Program-made: the position numbers and the translations under genes
Shown: one piece after another, positions 48,127 through 56,600 of the stretch
Position numbering within the stretch: the stretch's first letter is position 1
How the letters are laid out: every line of letters starts with the position of its first letter
Notes under the pieces: model-generated
Told to the model about the DNA's origin: nothing
Seen by the model: only the letters and a program-made list of their open reading frames with translations
The model's database searches: none
Origin: Symbiodinium kawagutii
Taxonomy: Eukaryota > Sar > Dinophyceae > Suessiales > Symbiodiniaceae
Direction of reading: 5' to 3'
DNA: 64,000 bases
Assembly: GCA_009767595.1 (NCBI GenBank)
Contig: VSDK01017489.1
Location: forward strand, 23,597 to 87,596

Positions 48127-49422
48127 ATGATGATGATGATGATGACGACGACGTCGACGACGACGATGATGATGATGTTTGATGATGATTATTGATGATG
48201 GTTAATTATATAATAGTGCTCGCTAGTAAATAACCAGGTGCAGGGCACACCATGGTGAGCTCACAACAAGATATGGGGAAATGACCATACCCACGTGAGG
48301 CACTTATGACTAGATCTGATCCATACTACCGGGCAAAAACTCACCGGCCACAACTAGCCATCCGATAAAGCATATGGCCAACCGACCCAGCAAATTGCAC
48401 TGGATATCGAGTGACAGTGTCAAGTTTGACTAATTATAACCATACATCCAACCAACCAGCCCCCAACCAGCCAGCCAATCCATCTCCCTACCACCCTTAT
48501 TGCGATACAACCAAGCAATAGGAATGGTTGTGACCAGGAAACGAAGAGGAATATCATCATCCCCCAGAAGTTTCACAGGGGGAGAAGTCATCACTGGGAG
48601 CATCCCTGGCTACACATGAAGTGCAAGCTGGATGTGCGGGGTAGTTTCCGATGTGACCATGTTCTAACACCTTCCAAGGCTGTTGAACCAACCCCTGTAA
48701 TCATGGTGAATCTTACCATGTGGATGCTGACCAAAAAAAGTGATGGGGGGGAGCTTCTCCTCCTTGTCTTCCAGAGAGCTCGCTGGAAGGGTTACCATGG
48801 ACCAGTGACCACTTGCGGTACCAAGTCGACCACGAATTGGTTTTGCCTAGGATCATTTTTGATTTTTCGGAGGGAGGATTCCAAAAATATTGCTGCACCG
48901 AAATAGCTGGTGTTACTTCATGCTTTTCTGACCAGGTTGTAGCCATCATTGACGGGATGGACGACGCTTGCAATCAGTAGCGAACGTCCTGTGAATCCCT
49001 TGCAGCCCATGATCATCCATTCTTGCTGGTTCCAAATCATTTTGAACACTTCATCACCGTCATTGACCACCTTGTGACTATCCCCATTTTTTAAATCACA
49101 GTTCATCGCAGTGAATCACCATCTTAACCAGTCTTGTCGGTGACTATCCACCATCTTGACTAGTATTTTTGGTGATTGTGCTTAATGTTGGTTTCTGATT
49201 AGTATCTACCTGTTGGTTTCATCTATTTTCATTACTTTAGGGGGGGTTACACTAATCAGAAACCAACATTACTATCAACCATCATGAACTACCAGATCTG
49301 CTGCCGTCCCATGAGCGCCACGGCCGCTGCGGCAAGCCGTCCAAGCAGGCATGGTGGTGGGTCATACAGCTCAAGCTGATGGCCGCGTGCACACGCGCTG
49401 CGGGGGCAAGCTCGTCTTGGGG
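37124..49422 (+). CDS. Shewanella-like (Shelph/SLP) PPP-family protein phosphatase, multi-exon
   Basis: Split metallophosphatase gene. The motifs appear in the order of PPP enzymes: GDLHGD (37747), GDITDRG (38600), KVILL joined to MGNHELMNLQGDFRY (39403/40707), NGWLGRAIR (41227), KVLFVHAGVLP (42732), INGEVKRLL (43817), GDDGPFWTR (46154) and MVVGHTAQ (49351). NHE.MN.QGDFRY, GWLGR, DGP.W and VVGHT are hallmarks of the bacterial-like Shelph branch, whose plant members are SLP1 (plastid) and SLP2 (cytosol). The enzyme is expected to dephosphorylate phosphoproteins using two metal ions; metal-binding D, H, N and H residues are visible. Exons 37717-37835, 38549-38663, 39379-39413, 40703-40811, 41198-41251 and 42693-42815 join in phase when GT, GC or GA donors are allowed. 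The start (leader exons upstream) and the C-terminus (candidate at 51287) are less certain. Confidence 0.85.
37717..37835 (+). CDS. Phosphatase exon with motif GDLHGD
   Basis: After the acceptor ACCCAG/GAG the frame reads ESPPEQLFSVGDLHGDAV then SSRRILKSLGLMGDQ. GDLHG is the first metal-binding motif of PPP and calcineurin-like phosphatases, and RILKSLGL matches the helix that follows it in Shelphs. The donor is taken as GT/GTGAGT at 37836, whose phase fits the next exon starting at 38549. Confidence 0.8.
38549..38663 (+). CDS. Phosphatase exon with motif GDITDRG
   Basis: Frame SPLRGEWTGGRSILVQ, then TGDITDRGDESGQIFQAL. GD..DRG is the second PPP signature; VQTGD..DRGD is the Shelph form. The acceptor CACCTCAG/T restores phase with the previous exon. 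The downstream exon joins in phase only if the intron starts with GA (TTGCAA/GACTTT), a known alternative donor in dinoflagellates. A 115-nt exon fits exactly. Confidence 0.8.
39379..39413 (+). CDS. Phosphatase micro-exon
   Basis: 35-nt exon reading DEAPASGGKVIL, bounded by GCCCAG/GATGAA and a GC donor TT/GCTACC. Its last two bases plus the first base of the exon at 40703 rebuild a Leu codon, giving the expected Shelph string KVILLMGNHE. Found by family expectation and phase, not by an open frame. Confidence 0.7.
40392..40496 (+). mobile_element. M4 element inside a phosphatase intron
   Basis: TTGGTGGTTTCAAACATTTT to AACTATATAACCACCAAAG, with GATTGGTTGGTTGATATG inside. Confidence 0.7.
40703..40811 (+). 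CDS. Phosphatase exon with motif GNHE
   Basis: Begins after AAG with LMGNHELMNLQGDFRYAT. GNHE is the third PPP signature (Asn and His bind metal and phosphate), and the MNLQGDFRY extension is specific to Shelph enzymes. The rest contains a near-tandem ADTASMADTA. The donor is probably GGA/GTGAAG at 40812 (phase 0), although GC donors inside the exon are possible. Confidence 0.8.
41198..41251 (+). CDS. Phosphatase exon with NGWLGRAIR
   Basis: 18 codons after CTGGCAG: AQRAQIFSKNGWLGRAIR. G.(W/Y)GRWLR-like segments lie between the GNHE and HAG motifs in Shelphs. The end chosen uses a GA donor (CCGG/GAGCTT), which joins in phase to GAGCGGTTC at 42693. Both boundaries share the bases GGAG. Reading on to a GT donor after ELGLGS is an alternative. 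Confidence 0.7.
41752..41900 (+). repeat. TTAATGATG repeats
   Basis: TTAATTAATGATGTTTAATG units repeated irregularly inside a phosphatase intron. Confidence 0.8.
42050..42200 (+). mobile_element. M4 element inside a phosphatase intron
   Basis: TATTGGTTAATAATAGGGGA, GTGAAACAGCTACTGGTTGG, TAGTTGGTTGACTAGTG and GGGGTTGAAACCACCAGCCAG. The most complete copy. Confidence 0.7.
42693..42815 (+). CDS. Phosphatase exon with motif HAG
   Basis: Starts after ATCCTCAG. The frame reads ERFQTVAGGRKVLFVHAG then VLPIFGQERRGSVDEK. VLFVHAG is the fourth PPP signature and supplies a metal-binding His. The donor is taken as AGG/GTTGTC (phase 0); an earlier GC donor at AAA/GCAGCC is possible. Confidence 0.75.
43730..43870 (+). 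CDS. Phosphatase exon with INGEVKRLL
   Basis: Open from the acceptor CCTTGCAG, phase 0, to about GGCCTGGG. It contains GQLENKINGEVKRLLKPGA. A helix of the type LN.EVR.WL follows the HAG motif in Shelph proteins, which supports membership. The 3' boundary is uncertain, because the frame stays open to 43936. Confidence 0.6.
44401..44558 (+). CDS. Acidic exon, probably part of the phosphatase
   Basis: After GTCTGCAG one frame gives a hydrophilic helix-like peptide containing QDADKLREEESPLLPLG and EAAKELGEVTSCAESELPL. It lies between the INGEVKRLL and DGPFW exons on the same strand. No catalytic residue is visible, so it would be a linker or helical insertion. An M1 element begins about 14 bases after the likely donor. 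Confidence 0.5.
44572..44674 (+). mobile_element. M1 foldback element inside a phosphatase intron
   Basis: TGGTGGTTTCTCAAAATGGG to TTTTTGAGAAACAGCCA with TTTATTACTATAAATGAC inside. Near consensus. Confidence 0.8.
45028..45524 (+). mobile_element. M1 element split by a 375-bp insertion
   Basis: Left half TGGTGCTTTCTCAAAATAGG (45028 on) and right half AATAAACCAACC ... AAGAAACCACCA (to 45524) would join into one M1. The break is flanked by a direct repeat GATTTTTCAT (45074-45083 and 45459-45468). Confidence 0.7.
45084..45468. other. 375-bp insertion within an M1 element
   Basis: Bounded by the 10-bp direct repeat GATTTTTCAT. Its sequence from 45104 (TTACAGTTGATCTATCC, TTGCTAACAATCC, TTCCCTATT) recurs in diverged form at 45764-45905. 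No open frame; nature unknown. Confidence 0.6.
45905..46100 (+). repeat. 10-bp tandem repeat TTAACCACTA
   Basis: About 19 units of AACCACTATT with CACCACCATC variants; ends just before the exon at 46153. Confidence 0.9.
46153..46240 (+). CDS. Phosphatase exon with GDDGPFWTR
   Basis: After CACTCAG the frame reads GDDGPFWTRQLALGPEGR then ICKAI. Shelphs carry a DGP.WYRGY-like motif here, followed by a conserved region ending in C..L. The exon may stop at a GC donor after ICK (46217) or at a GT donor at 46241; both keep phase 0. Confidence 0.65.
46927..47040 (+). mobile_element. M2 element with ATAT target duplication
   Basis: GGCTGTGGGTCAAAACCCCG to GTATTGGCCCATAGCC, flanked by ATAT. Ends 29 bases before the exon at 47070. 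Confidence 0.85.
47070..47213 (+). CDS. Well-bounded exon inside the phosphatase locus, domain unknown
   Basis: Acceptor CATTTTCAG/A and donor CTG/GTAAGC are both textbook. The only convincing frame reads PAGFHLTQTWDGG, then MKSCQGIQVLVGASNVA and RGLEDRWLLTLGLVIAW. I do not recognise it and it is not a usual Shelph segment. It could be a lineage-specific insertion before the GHT motif or an alternative exon. Confidence 0.55.
48000..48190 (+). repeat. (GAT)n microsatellite
   Basis: GATGATGGTTGACGATGATGG units then pure GAT, with a GACGACGACGTCGACGAC insert near 48145. Confidence 0.95.
48751..48980 (+). CDS. Exon without an internal early ATG, unknown product
   Basis: A frame with no usable start codon stays open for about 76 codons. 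It contains SSLEGLPWTSDHLRYQV, then LPRIIFDFSEGGFQKYCC and QVVAIIDGMDDACNQ before a TAG. Composition is strongly protein-like, with balanced acidic, aromatic and hydrophobic residues. A donor at GACCAG/GTTGTA (48934) may end it earlier. It lies between phosphatase exons on the same strand but does not match a known Shelph motif. Confidence 0.5.
49185..49269. mobile_element. M5 foldback element, copy 1
   Basis: 85 bp with inverted ends ATGTTGGTTTCTGATTAGT / ACTAATCAGAAACCAACAT, flanked by TA on both sides. Lies 80 bases before the GHT exon. Confidence 0.85.
49349..49422 (+). CDS. Phosphatase exon with motif GHT
   Basis: After AAGCAG the frame reads MVVGHTAQADGRVHTRC then GGKLVLG. (V/M)VVGHT(V/P)Q is the last conserved PPP-type motif of Shelphs, where the His binds metal; it is followed by a GG.(L/I)...D segment as here. 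The donor is probably GGG/GTCGCT at 49423. Confidence 0.75.
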
Positions 49423-49817
49423 GTCGCTGGGCACGGTGAATTTTCATGGTGATCAATGGTTGGTTTTTGTGGCCATCAATGGTGAACTCATGGCGGTTGA
49501 CGAATGGCGAATTTCATGGTGAATTCATCGCGAATCATAGTTGATCAGTGCCTATTAACGGTCAATTTAAATGTTTGATTGATGGTAAATCAATGGTTAA
49601 TACATGGTAGGTGAACGGTGAACCATGGTTCAGTAGCGGCAACTAATGGTTGGTGGCTTTTAAACATGGTCAAGCACTGGTCATCTTTGTTGGTGAATCC
49701 CTCCCCAAAGAAATGTCAAGCTCCGCTTTGCACTTGGCAGCTGTAGTGGCCAACATTGACTGCTAGCCTCATGGTTGCTCCCATCATGCCTGATCAAATA
49801 CTTTAGCATTGTTGGTA

Positions 49818-49902
49818 ATGTTGGTTTCTGATTAGTATCTACCTGTTGGTTTCATGCAATTTCATTACTTTAGGGGGGGTTACACTAATCAGAAACCAAC
49901 AT
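49818..49902. mobile_element. M5 foldback element, copy 2
   Basis: Same 85-bp sequence as copy 1 except a few bases near the middle (GCAATTTC in place of CTATTTTC), flanked by TA. Same orientation, 633 bases away. Confidence 0.85.
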
Positions 49903-50017
49903 TAACGATGATGTTTGTGGTACAACTACTGAATCGTAGAGTTCTACCCAGGTTACTGAGAACAGACCATGAGTTCCAATCAACGGTTCGTTGTGGGAGA
50001 TGTATATACGGCTTTAT

Positions 50018-50135
50018 CCATGAATGGTGTACCACCCAGAAAGGGTAATTTCCCTACTAACCATCCAATAGCCTAGCTGCATCAATAGAGAAACTATCTT
50101 TTCTGGGTGGTCCACTTATGGACAACCCCATATAG
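50018..50135. mobile_element. M6 foldback element
   Basis: ATCCATGAATGGTGTACCAC to GGTGGTCCACTTATGGACAAC with AGAAACTATCTTTTCTGGG, matching 15843-15967. Confidence 0.65.
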
Positions 50136-50692
50136 GCATTGTTGACCACTAGCGCTTATCAGATTTGCAACCAACTATGATTAGATACCAGCAGTTTGCC
50201 ACCATTGCCAACCAACTTTGCCATACTTTGCCACTATTACCAACTATATATCATTGCATACATTGATCATTGCATATTTCCAACTGTATTTATCATTGCT
50301 ATCTGTTGCCACCATTTCCAACCAACTGTTGCTATTGCCATTCTTTTTCGGGAACATCCCACTGGATACCAACAGTGGTTGGCACTTCATCATCCACTCC
50401 TGGGATAAAGAACTGGCACCTCATAAAGATTTGCAAGGCTCGAGGCCCGCATCTTAGCTGGTAGTGTTGGTAGTAGACCCGTCCACGAATCTTGTTGGAA
50501 AAGCAGGAGTTATTGGTTGCATCATATCCCTGATCATATCCGGTTGGAAGTCCAATCAGTTGTGCTGGAACATCGATGGGCAAGTTCGGGTGAACATTTT
50601 TTAAGATATATGTTGGTAACTATGCATAGATATATATGTCCGCAAATTCATGCACATATCCAACCGTTGTCATAACAACAACAGCAGCTTGT

Positions 50693-50914
50693 GAAAAATC
50701 TAAGAACGGAATGCAGCCACAGCAAGACATCATCCAATTGAACGCATCGGTTTCCATGTTTGGGGATCATCATCGCCAACCCCACCATTATCCAATGAAG
50801 GGCGGGCTTGAGCGTGGATCACCCAACCACGATTCTCGTTGTCATCCTTTGGCCGTAAAGCTGTGTGAAGGGAACACTCAATCTTGGGTGCGGGGCATGC
50901 TTTCCAGAGTCTAG
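50693..50914 (+). CDS. Possible exon, unknown
   Basis: Open frame after CAGCAG containing KSKNGMQPQQDIIQLNASV and later KLCEGNTQSWVRGMLSRV, then TAG. The composition is plausible but no domain is recognised, and an antisense frame of similar length exists. Confidence 0.3.
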   Translation, partial: EKSKNGMQPQQDIIQLNASVSMFGDHHRQPHHYPMKGGLERGSPNHDSRCHPLAVKLCEGNTQSWVRGMLSRV

Positions 50915-51286
50915 CAACTTTAGAAAGTTTGTGGCCGCGTTCCACATAACCCCAGGTCCCTGTTCCCGCCCCCAAAGACCCTAAATAAAAGAGATAGTGA
51001 TGATACTTGGAGGATGTTGGGGGGTCTTTTGTCCCTATGTCACATCCCTAGGCCGGTGACCCAAGGGCGCTGGTGACCCAAATTTGAGGGGCGCTGGTGA
51101 CCCCCCACACCCAGATGTTTCAAGTCCGGGTCAACAGTCGTCATTTTATGTGATCGGTGATGCCATTTGAGGCTTGTGGGGCTTGTCATTTCGGGAGTTA
51201 TGATTCACTGTTCTCACCTGGTTATATTACCAAGCCACCAGTGTAGCTGTGCTCCGGGACTCTGCAGAGCTCCTCCGCTGTGTCAG

Positions 51287-51409
51287 GATACGTTGATTTC
51301 GCGGTTCTACACTGGCACCGCCCATCCCTTTGCAGTTGAGCATTTCCGGGATGGCTCGGCAGAAGCCATCGATGTATTGAGAAGCAAACGCTTTGCTTTG
51401 CCGAGCTAG
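51287..51409 (+). CDS. Candidate terminal exon of the phosphatase locus
   Basis: Begins after GTGTCAG in phase 0: DTLISRFYTGTAHPFAV, then EHFRDGSAEAIDVLRSKRF, ALPS and TAG. It is coding-like and C-terminal. Assignment to the phosphatase rests only on position; it could belong to another gene. Confidence 0.4.
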   Translation, partial: DTLISRFYTGTAHPFAVEHFRDGSAEAIDVLRSKRFALPS

Positions 51410-51939
51410 CCCAAAGTAAGGCAGCTCAAAATGAGGAACGAAAAAGCTACAACTGGCTGCAAGTTGCCCCCAGTAGCCATTTGAGTGGTTCCGAAGCACC
51501 TAAATGTGCAAAAATTAAAAATGATTGTTTCATTGAAGACATTCAGTTTGCATTCAGTTTTGTGAGTGCTCCCTTCCATCTGGAAAACTCCCATAGATAG
51601 GTACAGGAAAACAAGCACTGACAAACAGACGCTACTGAGAGGGGGAACGTAATGTTTATTGAGCAGAAACTAGCGACAACATCCAGCCACTATGTGCTTC
51701 CGAAGGCTTTGGCTCCAATGCACAGTCCAACAATTTGGTAAAGTGGACCTCCATGCCGTCCCGCACCGGGTCAAGAGTGATTTTTCTGTTGGAATGGTGG
51801 ATCATAGGGGCTTAATTAGTGTTGAAATCGACATTTTAATGTTGGAATGTCATCACGTCATCCAAATTTTAACGTTGAAATGTCACTCAAATAGATCATT
51901 TCAGTGACAATACCGTTGAAATGTGTATCCAGCTTGCAG

Positions 51940-52033
51940 ACTCGCTTCCAGCTCGTGACGCGACCATGTCCTTCGAAATCTCCGTGACCCTACGAGATGG
52001 CGTGCCGGGCACCAGACGCTGGGAGCACCCCCG
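51940..52033 (+). CDS. Exon with good splice sites, unknown product
   Basis: Acceptor GCTTGCAG/AC and donor CCCCG/GTGGGT. The frame reads SLPARDATMSFEISVTLRDG then VPGTRRWEHP. No family recognised. An M1 element starts 64 bases downstream, inside the presumed intron. Confidence 0.45.
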
Positions 52034-52096
52034 GTGGGTTGGGTGGTGCAATTTATTGGTGGGCGGACCCAGAGAGAGCATCACATGTCACATATA

Positions 52097-52196
52097 TGGT
52101 GGTTTCTCAAGCCATTGAGAGACCCCTAAAAACGGTTGGAGTTTATTACCAAAATGATTGAACTAGGATGATTTAGGGGTACCCCTATGACTTGAC
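52097..52196 (+). mobile_element. M1 foldback element
   Basis: TGGTGGTTTCTCAAGCC to GGGGTACCCCTATGACTTGA; both arms carry the CAAGCCAT/ATGACTTG variant, so this is a subtype. Confidence 0.7.
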
Positions 52197-52765
52197 TACA
52201 TGTAGACACGCCTACACTTACATGACTACATGAATCATACCCGCATATGTTATGTACATATATGAACATAGGCCACATGGCACAGTTCTACAGGGTGCAT
52301 TTGCTTTTTCGTGGAGGTGCAACTTGCGATGTACCTAGCTCTACTCCAAGCCCATTGATGATGAACATAGGCCACATGGCACTAGCTCTACTCCTAGCCC
52401 AACCAAATGATTCTATGGGCGTTGGATGATGTTGCTTTGTTTACCGAGAGTTCTATCATTGGCTTACCACCACCATCTACCAACTCTAGGGGGTTCCAAC
52501 CAGAGTGGACCGAATTTCCCGGCTCGAGGGGTTTCCAGCCTAACTCTAGGTGTTGACCAGCCAATCCACCCCTATAACTGGTAGTTAACCCTAGTTAGAT
52601 TAGTTATAAACCAACTTGTAAGTGGTTGGGGGTCCACTTTGTAGGGGGTTTCCAGCATAGATTTTCCCACGGTTTCTGCGATTGACCAACCACAAGCTGT
52701 CCGCTTTGATGGTTGAGATCGACCAGCGCTAGATGATTCGGTCGGTCCCGTTGGGACTAGGGATA

Positions 52766-52853
52766 TGGGTCTCAAGTCATAGGGGTACCCCCAAATCATC
52801 CATTTATAGTAAACTAACCATGTTTGGTGTACACCTATTGTGAGAAACAACCA
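52766..52853 (+). mobile_element. M1 foldback element, shortened
   Basis: GGGTCTCAAGTCATAGGGG to TTGTGAGAAACAACCA. Confidence 0.65.
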
Positions 52854-53509
52854 TCTGAATGGATTATTGGCAGCTGGGGCTCCACTTCTCGTGATTTTTT
52901 CTTGGTATCCGGGCAGCTGAAGCACATTTCTTCTTGGTGCCATTGGGAGTAGCTTTTGATGCACATTAGTGGACCGGTCATGACCAGGTGCGAATGGTTT
53001 TGCTCCTCTCATCTAGTCATATCATGACGAACGATCAGACGCCATGACATACGCTACATCGTGTATGTATAGTTGTCAACAATTCTTTAACCGCAATTGC
53101 TATCCTTCTGATGATATGACACTTCCTATTGTGGACCACCCTTTTGATGGGCAACTGTCATGATCACGGTCAACAAGTGCATTACCAAGCATCATCCACC
53201 ATGGTTGATCCCCATCATCAACAAGTGTACTGATAATGGTTCATCCCCATTGTAGTTATCAACCGATAAAGCATGAACCCACCCAACAATTCAACAGTGA
53301 CGAAGCAGTATGAGGGCTTAACCATTCATGGACCGTGGTTCGTGGTGAAGCTACCTTTGACCATCCAATAATCCATGATGTTTCTATATAAATCAATTGT
53401 TTACTTTGGATTCATCATTGATTGACAAGAAAGAAACCGTTGAAATCAGACATAAATTAACAATGTTGTGGGTGATCATCCGTTCACCATCAGTGAATGA
53501 CAAAGTAAC

Positions 53510-53998
53510 CACTAACTAATCATCAGTCAACAATCACTCAACCAGCAATCAACCATGATCAACCATCACGATGAGCATGATCGATCATTATCAACCAACA
53601 TAAGCCATCGTGAACCATTGATTAACCCTCAAAATAACCAGCACGCCGCCAAACCAATGATTGACCATCCTTTGTCATCACGAATCCTTACCCCCTCCTC
53701 CTTGGTGATGTTCATTTTGAACCACTAATACTTAGCCTAACTAACGATTCAATGATTATAACCATCACTATCCATCATTAATCATCATTTATAATCATCA
53801 TTAATCAAGATAGTCATCACTAACAATCACATAGCAATCATTGAACCATCCTTTCACCATCATTGAACCATCATTCAACCATCGTTTAACCATCATTCAT
53901 CACTTAACCATCATATTTAATCATCACTTAACCATCACTGAACCATCACTTAACCATCATTTCAGCATCATTTAATCACCATCTAAGCATCATTCAAC
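53510..53998 (+). repeat. AACCATCA-rich region
   Basis: About 490 bp of loosely repeated AACCATCACT, TCATTAATCATC and similar words. I see no gene in it. Confidence 0.7.
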
Positions 53999-54027
53999 CA
54001 ATCCATCCCCCCTCTGACTGATCTCAG

Positions 54028-54106
54028 GAATGCCTGGACTGCACAGCTGGGACCACCTCCTGGAACCCCATTGGAACGAGCGAAACGGTTCCAGTCGCCT
54101 GGCAGG
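54028..54106 (+). CDS. Exon candidate, Pro-rich
   Basis: Follows TGATCTCAG. The frame reads NAWTAQLGPPPGTPLERAK then RFQSPGR, with the donor GCAGG/GTTCGG. It lies just upstream of the duplicated exon block at 54.1-55.9 kb and is probably part of the same gene. Confidence 0.4.
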
Positions 54107-54573
54107 GTTCGGTGGGTTTTCAGCGACGATTGATGGTGGGTGGATGAGTTGATGGTGAGTTGATGGGTGAGTTGATGGTGAATTCATGCTGAGTTGATGG
54201 TGAATTCCATGATTCTTCCGAATGATTGACCATGGGGATGGTGAATTTCATGATGTGAATTGATGTGGAATGATGGCTAAGAGCTGGTAATAGTGCTTCA
54301 TAATGAGCGATAATCATGGCTACCCAAATGGTAGTTAATGGATTAAGTACGCGTGGGTTGCTTATCAACAATTTTGAACCGCGCACAGTCATTAGAATTA
54401 CTAGCCAGTGAACCGCCATTGCAAACATCATTAAGCACCACAACACGCATTTCTAGAAACCACTAATCACTGGCTAGTATCAACCAGTCATGGTCCGCCA
54501 GTCCTAAGCACCTTCATAAACACCATTAACATCATCAAGCACCATGTTTCACCACCATTTCTGTTCACCCGAG

Positions 54574-54674
54574 GCCCGCGGGAGCACACGGTTCTGCATG
54601 CTGCACCTTTGAGCCCCCAGTGGCAACACGAAGTGCCGCTTTCGCCCGTCGGCCTGCGCAGCGGCCGGGGCAAC
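54574..54674 (+). CDS. Duplicated exon, copy 1 (PREH..VLHAAP)
   Basis: Acceptor CCCGAG/GCCCGCG and canonical donor CAAC/GTGAGC. The frame reads PREHTVLHAAPLSPQW, then QHEVPLSPVGLRSGRGN. The same frame is preserved in the copy at 55724, with only in-frame indels, which identifies the true frame. Product unknown. Confidence 0.6.
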
Positions 54675-55318
54675 GTGAGCAACGCGGCGAAAGTTTTGGC
54701 GACTTTAGTGGTGAAGTTGGACGGTGAATTGATGGTGAGTGGATGATGAGTGGATGGTGGGTTGATGGTCAATTCATGCTAAGTTGATAGTTAACCAAGG
54801 TTATTCCATGATTGACAATGGGGATGCTGAATTTCACCATGTTCATAGGTGAATTGATGTGGAATGATGGCTCAGAGCTGGTAATACTGTAACTGAAACT
54901 AGTTTTTTATTACTATGAAAAATAACGTCCATGGTTATCCAATGATTAACAATGGGGATGAAAACGATGGTTCGTGGCGAGTTGGATTGTTGCTTGTTGT
55001 TCCATGGCTGTTGTAGGAGCAAAGCGGCAGTGCGTCAAAGGTAGAGTATGCTCGCCAATGAATAGAATATCCACCATTTATAGCTGATTTCCCTTGGTTT
55101 CCCTTAAAACATTGTGATTTTGGATTGCCAGGTTAGTTTACCAAAGACACAATCCGTCAGTTTCTTCATTCATCGTAAATTAGCAACCTACTGATAGATA
55201 TAACCAACCATCTCTACTTTGACTGAGCAGCTACTTAGCTTATGAATTGCCAATATAATATTCTTATACCTTTGACGGATCCTCCAATCACTATCAACTT
55301 CTAGGTACCTATGGTCAG

Positions 55319-55359
55319 GTTTCGGGATCGGCTGTGTCGTTGCACTGGCCAATTACTGG
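55319..55359 (+). CDS. Short exon, hydrophobic
   Basis: 41 nt between TATGGTCAG and the canonical donor CTGG/GTAAGAAG. The best frame gives FGIGCVVALANYW, as in a membrane helix or buried strand. It lies between the two copies of the duplicated exon. Confidence 0.4.
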
Positions 55360-55723
55360 GTAAGAAGTGGCTACGAATTGTTTTTCAGCAATTGGGCAAT
55401 GGCAATGGTTCATTGATTCTTGAACATTTTTGCTTCAATGATCATAAGGTATGGTTAATGACTTTATGGTTGTGACTGTCCATGCATTTCTGGTTCAGTA
55501 ATGAATGTTTGATTTGATGTGTCCGTGATTAGTCAACGCTTATGATGGAAAACAACTTTATGGATACTGATCATCATTGACCATCGTTGACATATATAAA
55601 CCACATTGACCACCATTGACCAGTCATGCTCTGCCATTCACCATGATAATGACCACCATATACATCCATTAACATCATCAACCACCATGTTCCACCATGA
55701 TTCTTGACAGTTCACCTGAGAAG

Positions 55724-55826
55724 GCCCGCGCGAGCACGTGCCGGTTCTGCACGCCGCGCCTTCGAGCCAGTGGCGACACCATGCCGCCCCTTCGCCTGCG
55801 CGCGTCAGCCGCTGGGGCCGCGGCAA
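55724..55826 (+). CDS. Duplicated exon, copy 2 (PREHVPVLHAAP)
   Basis: Starts at GAGAAG/GCCCGCG. The frame reads PREHVPVLHAAPSSQW, then RHHAAPSPARVSRWGRGN. Compared with copy 1 it gains one codon and loses one, and otherwise has substitutions. The GTGAGC donor of copy 1 reads ATGAGC here, so the donor is lost or moved (GA is possible). Another frame, rich in Arg and Ala, is also open. Copy 2 may be spliced differently or be decaying. Confidence 0.5.
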
Positions 55827-55965
55827 TGAGCACGACTGCGCAGAGTGCTGGAGCCACCCGGAAGCTCGGGCTGCCAAGGGATGATACGTTGATGTTTATG
55901 TCTTCAGCCTGCAGGGTTGGTGAGAAAACAACGTTTTGGAGGTCACAGTCAGTCACCAGTGCAGG

Positions 55966-56051
55966 GTGATTTGTTAAAATTGGGAACCCCCAACTTCTGG
56001 TTGGTATATTACTATAAATGTTTAATACTGGATGATTGGAGAAACACCAGT
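55966..56051 (+). mobile_element. M1 foldback element, shortened
   Basis: GGTGATTTGTTAAAATTGGG to GATGATTGGAGAAACACCA; about 20 bases of the right arm are missing. Confidence 0.6.
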
Positions 56052-56157
56052 ACATATGTATTTATAAACTTATAATATAAGGTACAGATGGTTTGGTCAA
56101 TTGTCCTCCAATACTTTCACCAGGCAAAGAGTTCGGCATTCGCCTAACAATGATCTC

Positions 56158-56302
56158 TGGTTGGTGGTTGATTGACATTTTTTTGATTTTCCCTTGTAAT
56201 TATCAACAAATATTTTTTTTGCAATATGTTTTCCCTTGTAATTAGCAACCAATGGTTGGTTGTGAAACATGTTTTTTTTAATCCTTCCTAGGGGTGGTTC
56301 AA
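56158..56302 (+). mobile_element. M4 element
   Basis: CTGGTTGGTGGTTGATTGAC to CCTAGGGGTGGTTCAACCAC, with TTTTCCCTTGTAATTA twice inside. Confidence 0.6.
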
Positions 56303-56600
56303 CCACGCACCAGTCACGTCCTGCGCCAACGCCAAGGCGGAAGTGGATGCGTGGCCATCACTGTGGGAGCATCCCCTGGCCGTGCCGTCGATGCCGGAAC
56401 CGATGCCTTCGGCGGGGGACATGGAGCCCCGGTTGTGTCGGGTGGAGTGGCCAGGGCCGCCAGGGGCGCCAGGGGCGCCAGGGGCGCCAGGGGCGCCAGG
56501 GGCGCCAGGGGTCAGCCGAGCTTCGCCTGGAGACTGGCGACCTCAGGAAATGCAGCCACTTGGACGAGCTTCGCTTGGGGAGTTCGGCTGGAGATGCGAT
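56296..56600 (+). CDS. Exon candidate with Gly-Ala-Pro tandem repeats
   Basis: GC-rich island directly after an M4 element. In one frame it reads AEVDAWPSLWEHPLAVPS, then MPEPMPSAGDMEPRLC, then five GAP triplets, then SRASPGDWRPQEM. All three frames are open through the nine-base repeat AGGGGCGCC; this frame is preferred for its non-repetitive flanks. No function can be given. Confidence 0.35.
56455..56512 (+). repeat. 9-bp tandem repeat AGGGGCGCC
   Basis: Six identical units inside the GAP-repeat exon candidate, giving in-frame triplets in every frame. Confidence 0.9.

Larger units (their letters stand above)
54120..55860 (+). repeat. Tandem duplication of an exon-plus-intron block, diverged
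   Basis: Segments 54180-54290 and 54795-54890 share GAATTGATGTGGAATGATGG and AGAGCTGGTAATA. Segments 54483-54674 and 55618-55826 share ACCAGTCATG, TTAACATCATCAA and CACCATGTT leading into the paired exons. Order and orientation are the same, so this is an in-place tandem duplication with a longer spacer in the second unit. Confidence 0.65.

Noticed and set aside
52572..53012. Minus-strand frame of 146 codons
   Set aside because: Reads straight through an M1 element and has no splice or domain support.
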